A stretch of 64,000 nt of DNA from Acinetobacter parvus DSM 16617 = CIP 108168 (GTDB taxonomy: Bacteria > Pseudomonadota > Gammaproteobacteria > Pseudomonadales > Moraxellaceae). Where the stretch lies: the NCBI RefSeq assembly GCF_000368025.1, contig NZ_KB849212.1, forward strand, positions 951,250 to 1,015,249, given 5' to 3'. A model generated the notes under the pieces. It had not been told where the DNA came from, ran no database searches, and saw only the letters and a program-made list of their open reading frames with translations. Positions 45,653 through 54,459 of this stretch are shown one piece after another; position 1 is the stretch's first letter, and each line of letters begins with the position of its first letter. The translations under genes and the position numbers were made by a program.

Positions 45653-46339
45653 TTACTCATCAGGATATTCAAAGCGGTAACCCACTCCATACACCGCCTG
45701 AATCCATTCATGGCGATTGCCTGTATCGGCGGCTTCGGTGATTTTACGGCGCAGGTTTTTAATATGGCTGTCTATCACCCGATCAGCCACATCAAAGCTG
45801 TCAGGGTTAATATGATCTAACAATTGCGCACGTGAATACACCTGCCCAACATGCTCCAAAAATAATTCCAATAAACGGAATTCTGTCGGTGTTAAAGTGA
45901 GTGTTTTTTGCTGATACCAGATGCGTTGCTGCGCCTTATCAATACGGAATAAATCATCTTGTTCAGGTTCAGCCTTACGCTCCAAACGGCGTAACACCGC
46001 CTGAACACGTGCCACCAGCTCTTTCGGACTAAAGGGTTTACAGATATAGTCATCTGCGCCCATATTTAAGCCCAACACGCGGTCAATTTCTTCAGTCCGT
46101 GCTGTTACCATGATAATCGGCAAATCAGACTGTTCACGTACTTTACGGCAAATGGTTAAACCATCCATACGAGGAACCATCAAGTCTAAAATCATGAGAC
46201 TGGGTTTACGTTGTTGAAACTGGGTATAAGCATCCTGACCATCATGAAACATACTGACCTCAAAACCAGCCGCCTCCAAATAATCCCGAACCAGCTCTGC
46301 CAGTTCAACCTCATCCTCAACCAACATAATGTGTTTCAT
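45653..46339 (-). CDS. baeR: Response regulator BaeR
   Basis: 228-residue OmpR/PhoB-type regulator of the envelope-stress system BaeSR, which in Acinetobacter is linked to efflux pump control. The receiver has acidic VEDEVELAEL, the phosphorylated Asp in MILDLMVPRMDGL and the Lys in CKPFSPKELVARV; the winged-helix domain has LTPTEFRLLELFLEH and VDSHIKNLRRKI-like IDSHIKNLRRKI, then YGVGYRFEYP. The frame opens at 46366, but MKHIMLVED at 46339 (AGGA nine bases upstream) is the known N-terminus. It follows baeS by 46 bases. Confidence 0.92.
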   Translation of the reverse strand: MKHIMLVEDEVELAELVRDYLEAAGFEVSMFHDGQDAYTQFQQRKPSLMILDLMVPRMDGLTICRKVREQSDLPIIMVTARTEEIDRVLGLNMGADDYICKPFSPKELVARVQAVLRRLERKAEPEQDDLFRIDKAQQRIWYQQKTLTLTPTEFRLLELFLEHVGQVYSRAQLLDHINPDSFDVADRVIDSHIKNLRRKITEAADTGNRHEWIQAVYGVGYRFEYPDE

Positions 46340-46385
46340 GGTCTTCATCCTATCCATTATCCTCAAGCAAAGAGGAGCTAAAAAG

Positions 46386-48056
46386 TTATTTGATCTGTTT
46401 TGGGAAAGTCAGCACACAACGCAATCCACCTAAAGGTGAATGATTAAAAGCAAGTGAACCACCTAACGCCTGCGCAAGTTTACAAGACAAAGCCAAACCT
46501 AAACCTGTTCCGCCAGTGCTACGGGTACGGGAGTCATCCACACGATAAAAACGCTCGCCTAAACGCGCCAACTGCTCATCACTTAGCCCAAATGGGCTAT
46601 CATCCACATACAGTACCCATTCATGCTCATTTTGTTGAGTGTGAATCTGTATTTTTCCACCCTGTTCCGTGTAACGCACACAGTTCCCTAACAAATTGAC
46701 GATAATCTGTTTAAAGCGATCACGGTCTAAAGATAACAACGCACCCTCACCTGACAGTGAAACTTCCAACTGATTCTGCTCAAAAGTCGATTTAAAATTC
46801 TCAACCTCCTGCAACACCACATCCCAAGGGTTGACTTCAGCAAAATAGCATTTCAACTGCTGTGCATCTGCCTGTGCCAAATCCGCCAAATCTTGTGTTA
46901 GCTTCTTTAAACTACTCACTTGACGCATCATTGCATCAAGGTGCTCGGGGGTTGCTTTACGAATTCCATCCTGCATCGCTTCAATCTGCGCTTGTAACAC
47001 AGCCAAAGGTGTTTTTAATTCATGAGAAGTATCTGCGACCCATTGACGGCGTGATTCCTCATGTTGATGCAAAATATCAGCTAAATGATTCAGTTGATTA
47101 GATAAATCTCCCAATTCATCATTTCGCTTAATCATAACCTGATGTTGGTAATTTCCACGCGTTAATTCCAACGTCGCATTGAGCAAACGTTGAATTGGCT
47201 TTTTAAAATAAGTTGCCATCAATAATGCAGCCACCAAACTGGAAAGCACCGTTAAGGCATAAACTAAAAGCAAATAACGCTTTTGATTACTAAAGAAATT
47301 GATACTTGATGCATCATCCTGGTCCAATACGGGTTTTAAGCCGAGATAACCCACAACTTTTTGATCGACCAAAATTGGACGATAGGCTATTTGATCAGTT
47401 GCAGGTTCGCCCACAATAAATTGGTGTTTTTCATCATATAAAGACAGTCTTGAACTTAAACCTAAACGATCTGGAATTGATACAAAACGCTTTTTAACAT
47501 GTTCAGATGATGAACTAGATTTGCTCTCTTGCTCGTCATCTTTCGCATCTTTCTTTAATCGAAATTGGCTCGGACTCAAAGGAAAACGTAAGCCTTCAAA
47601 GGGTTGATATTCTGATGGTAAATTTTGTTTAAGAATCTTTAATTCTTCATCATTAAAAATCTGACGATTTTTTAATTCGGTGTTGTTTTGAGCTAAAGTG
47701 GGTGAAAGCGATAATAAGGTATGGTCATTAAAATAACGTTGCTGTAAGGCAATATCATACTGACGGCGCAACCACCACTGAGACAAGCGATCATAATCAT
47801 CAGGTGCTGCGTTCCCTTCAATTTGTAAAATCTGCGCCTGAATGGCATTCCCCCAGTCATGATAAACCGTATAAACATTACCTAGATTCGCAATCAAACG
47901 ATCTAATTTTTGCATTTCCACATCAGCAACATAACGTGCGAAGTTCTTTTGCATGGTCCAATGCAATACCCCTAAACTGATTGTTGCAATCACTAAGGTA
48001 GTGAGTAATACCGTTAAAAATAAACGTATGGCTAAAGGCATGCGACGAACATTCAA
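46386..48056 (-). CDS. baeS: Sensor histidine kinase BaeS
   Basis: 556-residue two-pass membrane kinase. TM1 is LFLTVLLTTLVIATISLGVL; the periplasmic sensor runs to about residue 255, with a Lys/Ser/Glu-rich stretch (KKDAKDDEQESKSSSSSEH); TM2 is YLLLVYALTVLSSLVAALLM, followed by HAMP. The H-box is WVADTSHELKTPLAVL (autophosphorylated His), the N-box is LLGNCVRYTEQGG, the G1 region DDSPFGLSDEQ departs from D-x-GPG, and G2 is GTGLGLA. It precedes baeR. The stimulus is envelope or toxic-compound stress by family. Confidence 0.9.
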   Translation of the reverse strand: MNVRRMPLAIRLFLTVLLTTLVIATISLGVLHWTMQKNFARYVADVEMQKLDRLIANLGNVYTVYHDWGNAIQAQILQIEGNAAPDDYDRLSQWWLRRQYDIALQQRYFNDHTLLSLSPTLAQNNTELKNRQIFNDEELKILKQNLPSEYQPFEGLRFPLSPSQFRLKKDAKDDEQESKSSSSSEHVKKRFVSIPDRLGLSSRLSLYDEKHQFIVGEPATDQIAYRPILVDQKVVGYLGLKPVLDQDDASSINFFSNQKRYLLLVYALTVLSSLVAALLMATYFKKPIQRLLNATLELTRGNYQHQVMIKRNDELGDLSNQLNHLADILHQHEESRRQWVADTSHELKTPLAVLQAQIEAMQDGIRKATPEHLDAMMRQVSSLKKLTQDLADLAQADAQQLKCYFAEVNPWDVVLQEVENFKSTFEQNQLEVSLSGEGALLSLDRDRFKQIIVNLLGNCVRYTEQGGKIQIHTQQNEHEWVLYVDDSPFGLSDEQLARLGERFYRVDDSRTRSTGGTGLGLALSCKLAQALGGSLAFNHSPLGGLRCVLTFPKQIK

Positions 48057-48187
48057 AAGCGAAATCTCAATAGTGTTCTATTTATGGATTGTAACCAACA
48101 TGGTTCAAAAAAACTCTCCATTCTTTCTTCATCTTTATTATCTAATCTTTAACAATCGAATCTTAACTGACTACGCAGGATAAAATA

Positions 48188-48541
48188 ATGAACAAGACAA
48201 AAATCGTATTAATGACAACTCTTCTCGGTTCTGTTTTAGGTTTGGCTGCCTGCCAAGTAACACCTTCAGAACAAGCAATGAATCATGACCGCCACCGCCA
48301 CGAAATGCAACGTCAACCACCAACCCCTGAACAACGTGCAGAATGGCAAGCTAAACGCGAACAACGTCAAGAACAACGAGAACAAATGCGTGAAGAACAT
48401 CGACTACAGAGAGCACAGATCGAGAAAGCCTGTCAGGGCAAACGTATTGGTGAGCGTGTGAATGTTCAGTGGAATAATCGTGTGATTGAAGGTACTTGTG
48501 ACGTTCGCTTTACGCCTGAGAAATCACAATTCAAACGTTAA
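48188..48541 (+). CDS. Gln/Arg-rich lipoprotein divergent from baeS
   Basis: 117-residue exported protein. The lipobox LAAC gives cysteine 22 in a signal peptide MNKTKIVLMTTLLGSVLGLA. A central helix of about 45 residues is dense in Gln, Arg and Glu (QRAEWQAKREQRQEQREQ), followed by a short beta region with two cysteines (KACQGKRIG, IEGTCDVRFT). Helical charged periplasmic proteins such as Spy are BaeR targets in E. coli, and this gene diverges from baeS, so regulation by BaeSR and a chaperone-like role are reasonable guesses only. AGGATAAA precedes the ATG. Confidence 0.65.
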   Translation: MNKTKIVLMTTLLGSVLGLAACQVTPSEQAMNHDRHRHEMQRQPPTPEQRAEWQAKREQRQEQREQMREEHRLQRAQIEKACQGKRIGERVNVQWNNRVIEGTCDVRFTPEKSQFKR

Positions 48542-48574
48542 ACCTATCTAAGAACATAATATTATTTCGTTATC

Positions 48575-48598
48575 AAGGCGCCTCAAGCGCCTTTTAAT
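48575..48598 (+). terminator. Terminator after the Gln/Arg-rich lipoprotein
   Basis: Stem AAGGCGC / GCGCCTT, loop CTCAA, then TTTAATTT. Confidence 0.75.
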
Positions 48599-48871
48599 TT
48601 ATTTGCAGAGTCAATTATTTTTAATTACACAGCTGCTTACGATTTTTTGCATATTATTACGAGCGAATTCAACGCAAACTGCCTACAATCAATACGCTTT
48701 AAAATAATTTAAGCATTATCTTTGACTTTACAGTCACTCAGAAATGCCCTGTTAAAGCTTGTACCGAACGATGACTTGCTGCACGATTAGCAGTACAAAA
48801 TGCTGCCATTAGGCACATTTATCATTGACTAAGATTATAACTCTGGTTTAACCAGTATTGAGGAAAATGCT
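48599..48871. other. Leader region of acyl-CoA dehydrogenase gene, no gene seen
   Basis: Between the terminator and the dehydrogenase gene I find no open frame, strong hairpin or recognisable operator. It should hold the promoter. The ATG at 48872 has TTGAGGAAAATGCT just ahead. Confidence 0.4.
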
Positions 48872-50674
48872 ATGCCACAATACAAAGCACCCTTACGTGA
48901 TATGCAGTTCGTATTGCACGAATTATTAAATGCTGAAGCACATTACGCAAAACTTCCTGCATTTCAAGGCACCGTAAGCCGCGAATTGGTTAATCAATAT
49001 TTAGAAGCAGCAGCTGATTTCTGTGAGAATGAACTTTCTCCTATCAACCAATCAGGCGATCGTGAAGGTTGTACTTGGAATGATGGTGTTGTTACAACAC
49101 CTACAGGCTTTAAAGAAGCGTATCAAAAATACATCGAACTTGGCTTCCCATCTCTTTCTGCTGATGAAGAGTTTGGCGGTCAGGGATTACCAAACTCTCT
49201 AGGAATCACAATTTCTGAGATGGTGGGTACAGCAAACTGGTCTTGGGGTATGTACCCAGGTCTTTCTCATGGTGCTGTTCGTACAATTGAACACCATGGT
49301 TCTGATGAACAAAAAGCGACGTATATGCCAAACCTTGTATCAGGTGTTTGGACAGGTACAATGTGCTTAACAGAATCTCATGCTGGTTCAGACTTAGGTA
49401 TTATTCGTACTAAAGCAGAACCAAATGATGATGGTAGCTATGCAATTTCTGGCGAGAAAATCTTTATCTCTGCTGGTGAACATGACATGGCTGACAACAT
49501 TGTTCACATTGTTCTTGCACGTTTACCAGGTGCACCTAAAGGCACTAAAGGTATTTCGCTCTTCATCGTACCTAAGTTCCTTGTAAATGCAGACGGTTCA
49601 GTTGGCGAGCGCAATGCTGTACGTTGTGGTTCGATCGAACACAAAATGGGTATCCATGGTAACGCAACTTGTGTGATCAACTTTGATAAAGCAAAAGGTT
49701 ACTTGATCGGACCAGAAAACCGCGGCCTAAACTGCATGTTCACATTCATGAACACTGCACGTATTGGTACAGCCGTTCAAGGTCTTGCTGCATCTGAAGG
49801 TTCTTTCCAAGGTGCTTTAGCATATGCGAAAGATCGTTTAGCAATGCGTTCACTTTCTGGTCCTAAAGCGCCTGAAAAAGAAGCAGATCCAATTATTGTT
49901 CACCCTGCTGTTCGTAACATGCTTTTAACTCAAAAAGCATTTGCTGAAGGTGGTCGTGCACTTGTTTACTTATTGGCTCAGTATGCAGATATCGTTGAAA
50001 AAGGCGAAACTGAAGAAGAGCGTAAGTTTGCTGACAACATCTTATCTTTGTTAACGCCTATTGCTAAAGCATTCTTAACTGAAACTGGTTACGAATCTGC
50101 AAATCATGGGGTTCAAATCTTTGGTGGCCATGGCTTTATTTCTGAACACGGTATGGAGCAAATCGTACGTGATACACGTATTGCTTGCTTATACGAAGGA
50201 ACAACTGAAATTCAAGCACTTGACTTGTTAGGTCGTAAAGTATTGCAAACTCAAGGTGCAATGTTAAAAGATTTCACCAAGATCATCCATAAATTTGTTG
50301 AAGCAAACAAAGACAATGCTGCAATGCAAGAATTCATTGCGCCATTGGCTGCTGCAAACAAAGAATGGGGCGATATTACGATGCAAATCGGTATGCGCGC
50401 AATGCAAAACCCAGATGAAGTTGGTGCAGCTGCAGTTGATTACATGTATTTCTCTGGCTATGTAACGCTTGCTTACCTATGGGCTCGTATGGCATTGGTT
50501 GCTCAGGAGAAATTAGCTGAAGGCACCACTGACGTTGACTTCTACAATGCAAAAGTAACGACTGCTCGCTTCTACTTCAAGAAGATTTTGCCACGTGTTC
50601 GCTCACATGTAGATGTACTTTCAACTGGTGTTGCGCCATTGTTTGAACTTGATGCGGAACACTTCGCGTTCTAA
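48872..50674 (+). CDS. Acyl-CoA dehydrogenase (FadE-type, long form), copy 1
   Basis: 600-residue flavoenzyme oxidising acyl-CoA to trans-2-enoyl-CoA, the first step of beta-oxidation. It has FAD-binding MCLTESHAGSDLGIIRTKAE, the signature GSIEHKMGIHGNATC and the catalytic Glu region RIACLYEGTTEIQALDLLGR, then a C-terminal extra domain (about 460-600) typical of this long group. No signal peptide. It is followed by a terminator and then by a close paralogue in the same direction. It may work with the thiolase and hydratase of the left end. Confidence 0.9.
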   Translation: MPQYKAPLRDMQFVLHELLNAEAHYAKLPAFQGTVSRELVNQYLEAAADFCENELSPINQSGDREGCTWNDGVVTTPTGFKEAYQKYIELGFPSLSADEEFGGQGLPNSLGITISEMVGTANWSWGMYPGLSHGAVRTIEHHGSDEQKATYMPNLVSGVWTGTMCLTESHAGSDLGIIRTKAEPNDDGSYAISGEKIFISAGEHDMADNIVHIVLARLPGAPKGTKGISLFIVPKFLVNADGSVGERNAVRCGSIEHKMGIHGNATCVINFDKAKGYLIGPENRGLNCMFTFMNTARIGTAVQGLAASEGSFQGALAYAKDRLAMRSLSGPKAPEKEADPIIVHPAVRNMLLTQKAFAEGGRALVYLLAQYADIVEKGETEEERKFADNILSLLTPIAKAFLTETGYESANHGVQIFGGHGFISEHGMEQIVRDTRIACLYEGTTEIQALDLLGRKVLQTQGAMLKDFTKIIHKFVEANKDNAAMQEFIAPLAAANKEWGDITMQIGMRAMQNPDEVGAAAVDYMYFSGYVTLAYLWARMALVAQEKLAEGTTDVDFYNAKVTTARFYFKKILPRVRSHVDVLSTGVAPLFELDAEHFAF

Positions 50675-50710
50675 TCATAGATTAGAGTGAGATGCAACGT
50701 TCATCACAGA

Positions 50711-50744
50711 AAAAGGACTGGTCAGTTTTGACCGTCCTTTTTTT
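50711..50744 (+). terminator. Terminator between the two dehydrogenase genes
   Basis: Stem AAAGGACTGGTCA / TGACCGTCCTTT with one T-G pair, loop GTTT, followed by a T-run. Confidence 0.85.
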
Positions 50745-50835
50745 GTTTAATCAATGCTAAATTTACACTATTCAATTTATTTGTTCGTTTTATTTGATCA
50801 CTTTGCACATGACCTGTGCGTAAAAAGGAACGATT

Positions 50836-52617
50836 ATGCCAATTTACAATGCACCTTTAGCAGACATGAAATTCATCTTAAATGATGTATTTAAAGCAGA
50901 ACAATTCTGGCAGTCTAATGAGAATCTTGCTCATGTAGATGCTGCAACCGCCGAAGCAATTTTAGAAGAAATGGCAAAGTTTGCCCAAAACGTGACGCAT
51001 CCATTAAACCGTACTGGTGATGAAGAAGGTGCACGTTGGGTTAACGGTGAAGTATTCACACCAGAAGGATTTAAAGAAGCATTCCGTCAATACGCTGAAG
51101 GTGGTTGGATTGGCTTAGGTGCTGATGAGGAATGGGGCGGTCAAGGCATGCCAAAAATGCTGACAGTATTGTCAGATGAAATGCTCTTTGCCACCAACCC
51201 ATCATTCATGCTCTACCCGCTTCTTTCTGTAGGTGCAGGTATGGCATTAAATAGCTATGCATCTCAAGAGCAAAAAGAAACGTATTTACCTAAAATCTAC
51301 TCTGGCGAATGGTCAGGCACCATGTGCTTAACTGAACCGCATGCAGGTACAGATTTAGGGATTATTAAAACTAAAGCTGAACGCAATGAAGATGGTACTT
51401 ATAATATTACAGGTACTAAGATCTTCATTACAGGTGGTGATCACGACCTCGCAGAAAATATCATTCACTTAGTTCTTGCAAAAACACCTGATGCACCTGC
51501 GGGTTCACGTGGTATTTCTTTATTCATCGTGCCGAAATACATTGTAAATGCAGATGGTTCTTTAGGTGAACGTAACCCTGTTGGTCCTGGTTCAATCGAA
51601 CATAAAATGGGGATCAAGGCATCTGCAACTTGTGTCATGAATTTTGATGCTGCAAAAGGTTATCTGGTTGGTAAAGAAAACGAAGGTCTTGCAGCCATGT
51701 TCGTGATGATGAACTATGAACGTTTATCAATGGGTATCCAAGGTCTTGGCGCTTCTGAATTTGCTTACCAAAATGCAGCTCAATATGCGACTGATCGTTT
51801 ACAAGGTCGTAGTGCTTCTGGTGTTAAATCTCCAGGCAAACCTGCGGATAGCATCTTAGTTCATGGTGATGTTCGTCGTATGTTATTGAATGTACGTGCA
51901 AATAATGAAGCATCTCGTGCATTTGCAGTATATGTAGGTCAACAGCTTGATATCACTAAATTCTCTACTGATGCAGAAGCAGTGAAAAAAGCCAATGACC
52001 GTGTCGCGCTGTTAACACCAATTGCAAAAGCTTACCTCACAGATACTGCATTCCAAGCAACTTTAGATGCGCAAATGGTATTTGGTGGTCACGGTTATAT
52101 TCGTGAATGGGGTATGGAACAGTGCATCCGTGATCTTCGTATTTCTCAAATTTATGAAGGGACAAACGGCGTTCAATCTCAGGACTTAATTGGTCGTAAA
52201 ACCATTAAGTGTGGCGGTGCTTTCATCGCTGAATATATCGCTGAAATCCGTGACTTTGCCAATGCACTGGACACAGACTTGAACTTCATTAAAGATGCGA
52301 CTTTAGATGCTGCAACTGAAATCGAAGCAATTACTCAGTTCATTATTGAGCAAGCAGCTGAAAATGTAGATTTCCCGAATGCTGCTGCGGTGGATTATCT
52401 ACATGCAGTTGGTCTACTTAGCTTTGCTTATATGTTTGCTAAGATCGCTGCTGCTGCAAAAGACAAATCTGGTGATTTCTACCAAAACAAACTTGCTTTG
52501 GCACAGTACTTTGTTGACCGTATTTTGCCAGAACTTGATTCTCGCCTTGCGAAGATCAAAGCAGGTTCTGACTTGATCATGAACTTCAGCGAAGATTACT
52601 TTACAAACCAAGCTTAA
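50836..52617 (+). CDS. Acyl-CoA dehydrogenase (FadE-type, long form), copy 2
   Basis: 593-residue paralogue of the gene before, same architecture: MCLTEPHAGTDLGIIKTKAE, GSIEHKMGIKASATCVMNFD, RISQIYEGTNGVQSQDLIGRK (catalytic Glu in YEGTN) and C-terminal domain. The FAD and substrate sites are intact in both, but YEGTT here is YEGTN and many loop residues differ, so chain-length preference probably differs. Separate transcript with its own terminator. The pair arose by tandem duplication. Confidence 0.9.
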   Translation: MPIYNAPLADMKFILNDVFKAEQFWQSNENLAHVDAATAEAILEEMAKFAQNVTHPLNRTGDEEGARWVNGEVFTPEGFKEAFRQYAEGGWIGLGADEEWGGQGMPKMLTVLSDEMLFATNPSFMLYPLLSVGAGMALNSYASQEQKETYLPKIYSGEWSGTMCLTEPHAGTDLGIIKTKAERNEDGTYNITGTKIFITGGDHDLAENIIHLVLAKTPDAPAGSRGISLFIVPKYIVNADGSLGERNPVGPGSIEHKMGIKASATCVMNFDAAKGYLVGKENEGLAAMFVMMNYERLSMGIQGLGASEFAYQNAAQYATDRLQGRSASGVKSPGKPADSILVHGDVRRMLLNVRANNEASRAFAVYVGQQLDITKFSTDAEAVKKANDRVALLTPIAKAYLTDTAFQATLDAQMVFGGHGYIREWGMEQCIRDLRISQIYEGTNGVQSQDLIGRKTIKCGGAFIAEYIAEIRDFANALDTDLNFIKDATLDAATEIEAITQFIIEQAAENVDFPNAAAVDYLHAVGLLSFAYMFAKIAAAAKDKSGDFYQNKLALAQYFVDRILPELDSRLAKIKAGSDLIMNFSEDYFTNQA

Positions 52618-52632
52618 TTCTAGTTCGGTTTT

Positions 52633-52671
52633 AAAAACTGCCTAAATCATTTGGTTTAGGCAGTTTTTTTA
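52633..52671 (+). terminator. Terminator of second dehydrogenase gene
   Basis: Stem AAAACTGCCTAAA / TTTAGGCAGTTTT, loop TCATTTGG, then a T-run. Confidence 0.88.
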
Positions 52672-52739
52672 TGACCGTTGTAAAATCAGCATAAAAATTG
52701 CATCCATTTTTATGATCATGTTGAGTACATTAAATTTCC

Positions 52740-53237
52740 ATGTCTAGTTCAAAAGAGAAACTTGAAGACCTACAACGTCTATTCGACCGTTTAGGTCACT
52801 ATGCGGTCGAAGCCTTTCATTATTTAGCGCTGTTTATTATCGGCTGTATGATCGCATGGTCAGCCGTGCATACGGTGATTGAAATCCTGACCGTTAAGCA
52901 ATATGCAAGCATTGACGATATTCTGCTGTTATTTATCTATCTTGAACTGGGGGCGATGGTTGGGATTTATTTCAAGACCAATCACATGCCCGTGCGCTTT
53001 CTGATCTATGTGGCAATTACCGCACTGACCCGTTTACTGATTGCTGATATTCAGCACAATCATAAAGCATCAATGGATCAGGTCATCATCACAGGATCCA
53101 TTTTGATCTTAGCTTTGGCCATTCTGATTGTCCGTTTTGCTTCATGGAACTACCCCTCTGTGATCCGAAGCAAAGAGCAGGAACAACAACTTCCTGCAAA
53201 TAAGACACCACGACCACAAGATGATGAACTGGCATAA
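52740..53237 (+). CDS. PsiE-family inner membrane protein
   Basis: 165-residue protein with four predicted membrane helices, of the phosphate-starvation-inducible PsiE family (DUF family with unknown activity). Segments are LALFIIGCMIAWSAVHTVIEI, DDILLLFIYLELGAMVGIYF, FLIYVAITALTRLLIADI and ILALAILIVRFASW. The conserved N-terminal LGHYAVEAFHYLALF is visible. The tail is charged and Pro/Gln-rich. It ends at a hairpin; no phosphate-box can be named in the short upstream region. Confidence 0.82.
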   Translation: MSSSKEKLEDLQRLFDRLGHYAVEAFHYLALFIIGCMIAWSAVHTVIEILTVKQYASIDDILLLFIYLELGAMVGIYFKTNHMPVRFLIYVAITALTRLLIADIQHNHKASMDQVIITGSILILALAILIVRFASWNYPSVIRSKEQEQQLPANKTPRPQDDELA

Positions 53238-53242
53238 ATAAA

Positions 53243-53267
53243 AAAAGCAGGCTTGATGCCTGCTTTT
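53243..53267. terminator. Terminator between psiE-like gene and RcnB-like gene
   Basis: Stem AAAAGCAGGC / GCCTGCTTTT around TTGAT, A/T-runs on both sides, between converging genes. Confidence 0.8.
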
Positions 53268-53278
53268 GATCACTCATG

Positions 53279-53656
53279 TTATGCAACCCGATAGACACGG
53301 TATTTTGAATCCACCAGTACATATTTGCCCTGTACCTGCATCCAGTTATAACCACGTGGTGGTTCATACAAGCGATGTAGGCGGTAGTTTGACACCACAT
53401 AGCGGTTGCTACGGAATGCCGATGGTAAACGCTCGCCACGTTTAAAGTTTACTCGTTGTCCATAATGGTTTCCACGCTCTGCATTTGACCATCGCGGTGG
53501 ATCTCTATGATCATTTCGGTGGTCATTTCGATCGTAACGCTGCTCATAACGATCTTTATAGTCGTGATGATTGTTCCAACGATTTGAATCTGCCATTGCT
53601 GAAGCAGATGCACCAAACATTAAACTTGATACCAACAACATAACTGTCTTTTTCAT
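53279..53656 (-). CDS. RcnB-family periplasmic protein 1
   Basis: 125-residue exported protein. The signal peptide MKKTVMLLVSSLMFGASASAMA precedes a region rich in Asp/Arg/His (DHRNDHRDPPRW) and a C-terminal RcnB domain (GQRVNFKRGERLPSAFRSN, YVVSNYRLHRLYEPPRGYNW, VLVDSKYRVYRV). RcnB of E. coli buffers nickel/cobalt in the periplasm; here metal binding by the His/Asp stretch is a guess. A second RcnB-like gene lies 150 bases upstream, same strand. Confidence 0.8.
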   Translation of the reverse strand: MKKTVMLLVSSLMFGASASAMADSNRWNNHHDYKDRYEQRYDRNDHRNDHRDPPRWSNAERGNHYGQRVNFKRGERLPSAFRSNRYVVSNYRLHRLYEPPRGYNWMQVQGKYVLVDSKYRVYRVA

Positions 53657-53711
53657 TGTTTGATCCTCTGTTTGACCTGAATTCAGATTAAGAGAAACTC
53701 AAGGAGAAACC

Positions 53712-53855
53712 ATGAACAAATCCAGCGACATTGCAAAGCTTTGTAATGAAATCCAAGAAATTATGGAGGTCATTATCAAGGCACAATTTCAAAAATACCC
53801 AAGAAATCAGCGAATAATTTCAATGGTGAAATTATCATCGGTTACCAAGAGATAA
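53712..53855 (+). CDS. Possible 47-residue small protein
   Basis: An ATG at 53712 has a very good AAGGAG six bases upstream (5-base gap plus). It encodes MNKSSDIAKLCNEIQEIMEV..., an amphipathic helix of about 30 residues, then a basic tail ending TKR, stop 53853-53855. It lies on the strand opposite to both RcnB-like genes and its 3' end overlaps the end of the upstream one by 49 bases. The strong ribosome site argues for a real gene; the absence of a family and the overlap argue against. Confidence 0.4.
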   Translation: MNKSSDIAKLCNEIQEIMEVIIKAQFQKYPRNQRIISMVKLSSVTKR

Positions 53856-54298
53856 CGTCCATCCACCATGACCCAGTGTCGACCACGTGGCGGCTCACGC
53901 AAGGAATAATAGTCCCAGTCACGAACCACATAACGCTCACTACGAAACTCACCAGGCAGCTCATTCCCCACTACAAAAGACTCACGGCGATAACTACCCT
54001 CATATTGGGTATCTGGATAATATTCAATCCGAACACTTGGTCGATGCTTGGGGTAAGAGTGGTTATTATTTTGATAGGGCTGATAATAATAGCCTTTTGG
54101 TGGCGCAGTGGGGGTATAGCGCTGACTTGAAAAGGCAAATGGGTTCTGTGCAGGCTGCTGATAAGATGGCGAAGCCTGATGCGAGGAGCGGCGCTCCACC
54201 CCACTATAACCGCTCCAGGCATTATCGGCGTAAACCATTGCGGGGAGACAGCTCAACACGCTGATAAAAACATAAATATTGTATTTAGATCGCAACAT
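53807..54298 (-). CDS. RcnB-family periplasmic protein 2
   Basis: 163-residue exported protein. Signal peptide MLRSKYNIYVFISVLSCLPAMVYA, a Pro/Gln/Ser/Tyr-rich linker (YYYQPYQNNNHSYP) and a C-terminal RcnB domain (FVVGNELPGEFRSERYVVRD, YSLREPPRGRHWVMVDGRYL). It lacks the His/Asp cluster of its neighbour. The two share the C-terminal fold and lie in tandem, so they probably arose by duplication and then diverged. Function unclear. Confidence 0.78.
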   Translation of the reverse strand: MLRSKYNIYVFISVLSCLPAMVYADNAWSGYSGVERRSSHQASPSYQQPAQNPFAFSSQRYTPTAPPKGYYYQPYQNNNHSYPKHRPSVRIEYYPDTQYEGSYRRESFVVGNELPGEFRSERYVVRDWDYYSLREPPRGRHWVMVDGRYLLVTDDNFTIEIIR

Positions 54299-54459
54299 TG
54301 CCCTCTCCCATCATCAAATCCTAACCTTTATTTTAGAGCAAAAAATCAGCAATGACTGTTACCATTCGCTACCATTCAGGGCAAATCAAGGATGAAATAA
54401 GGAGGGATTTTTCGTCGAGTTTGAGAATATGCTAAAATCCATTTTTCAGTTTTGGGGCA

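Noticed and set aside
45653..48056. Considered AdeRS or BfmRS instead of BaeSR
   Set aside because: Sequence of the regulator start (MKHIMLVEDEVELAEL) and C-terminal domain resemble BaeR; BfmR starts differently and AdeR is not coupled with this type of kinase.
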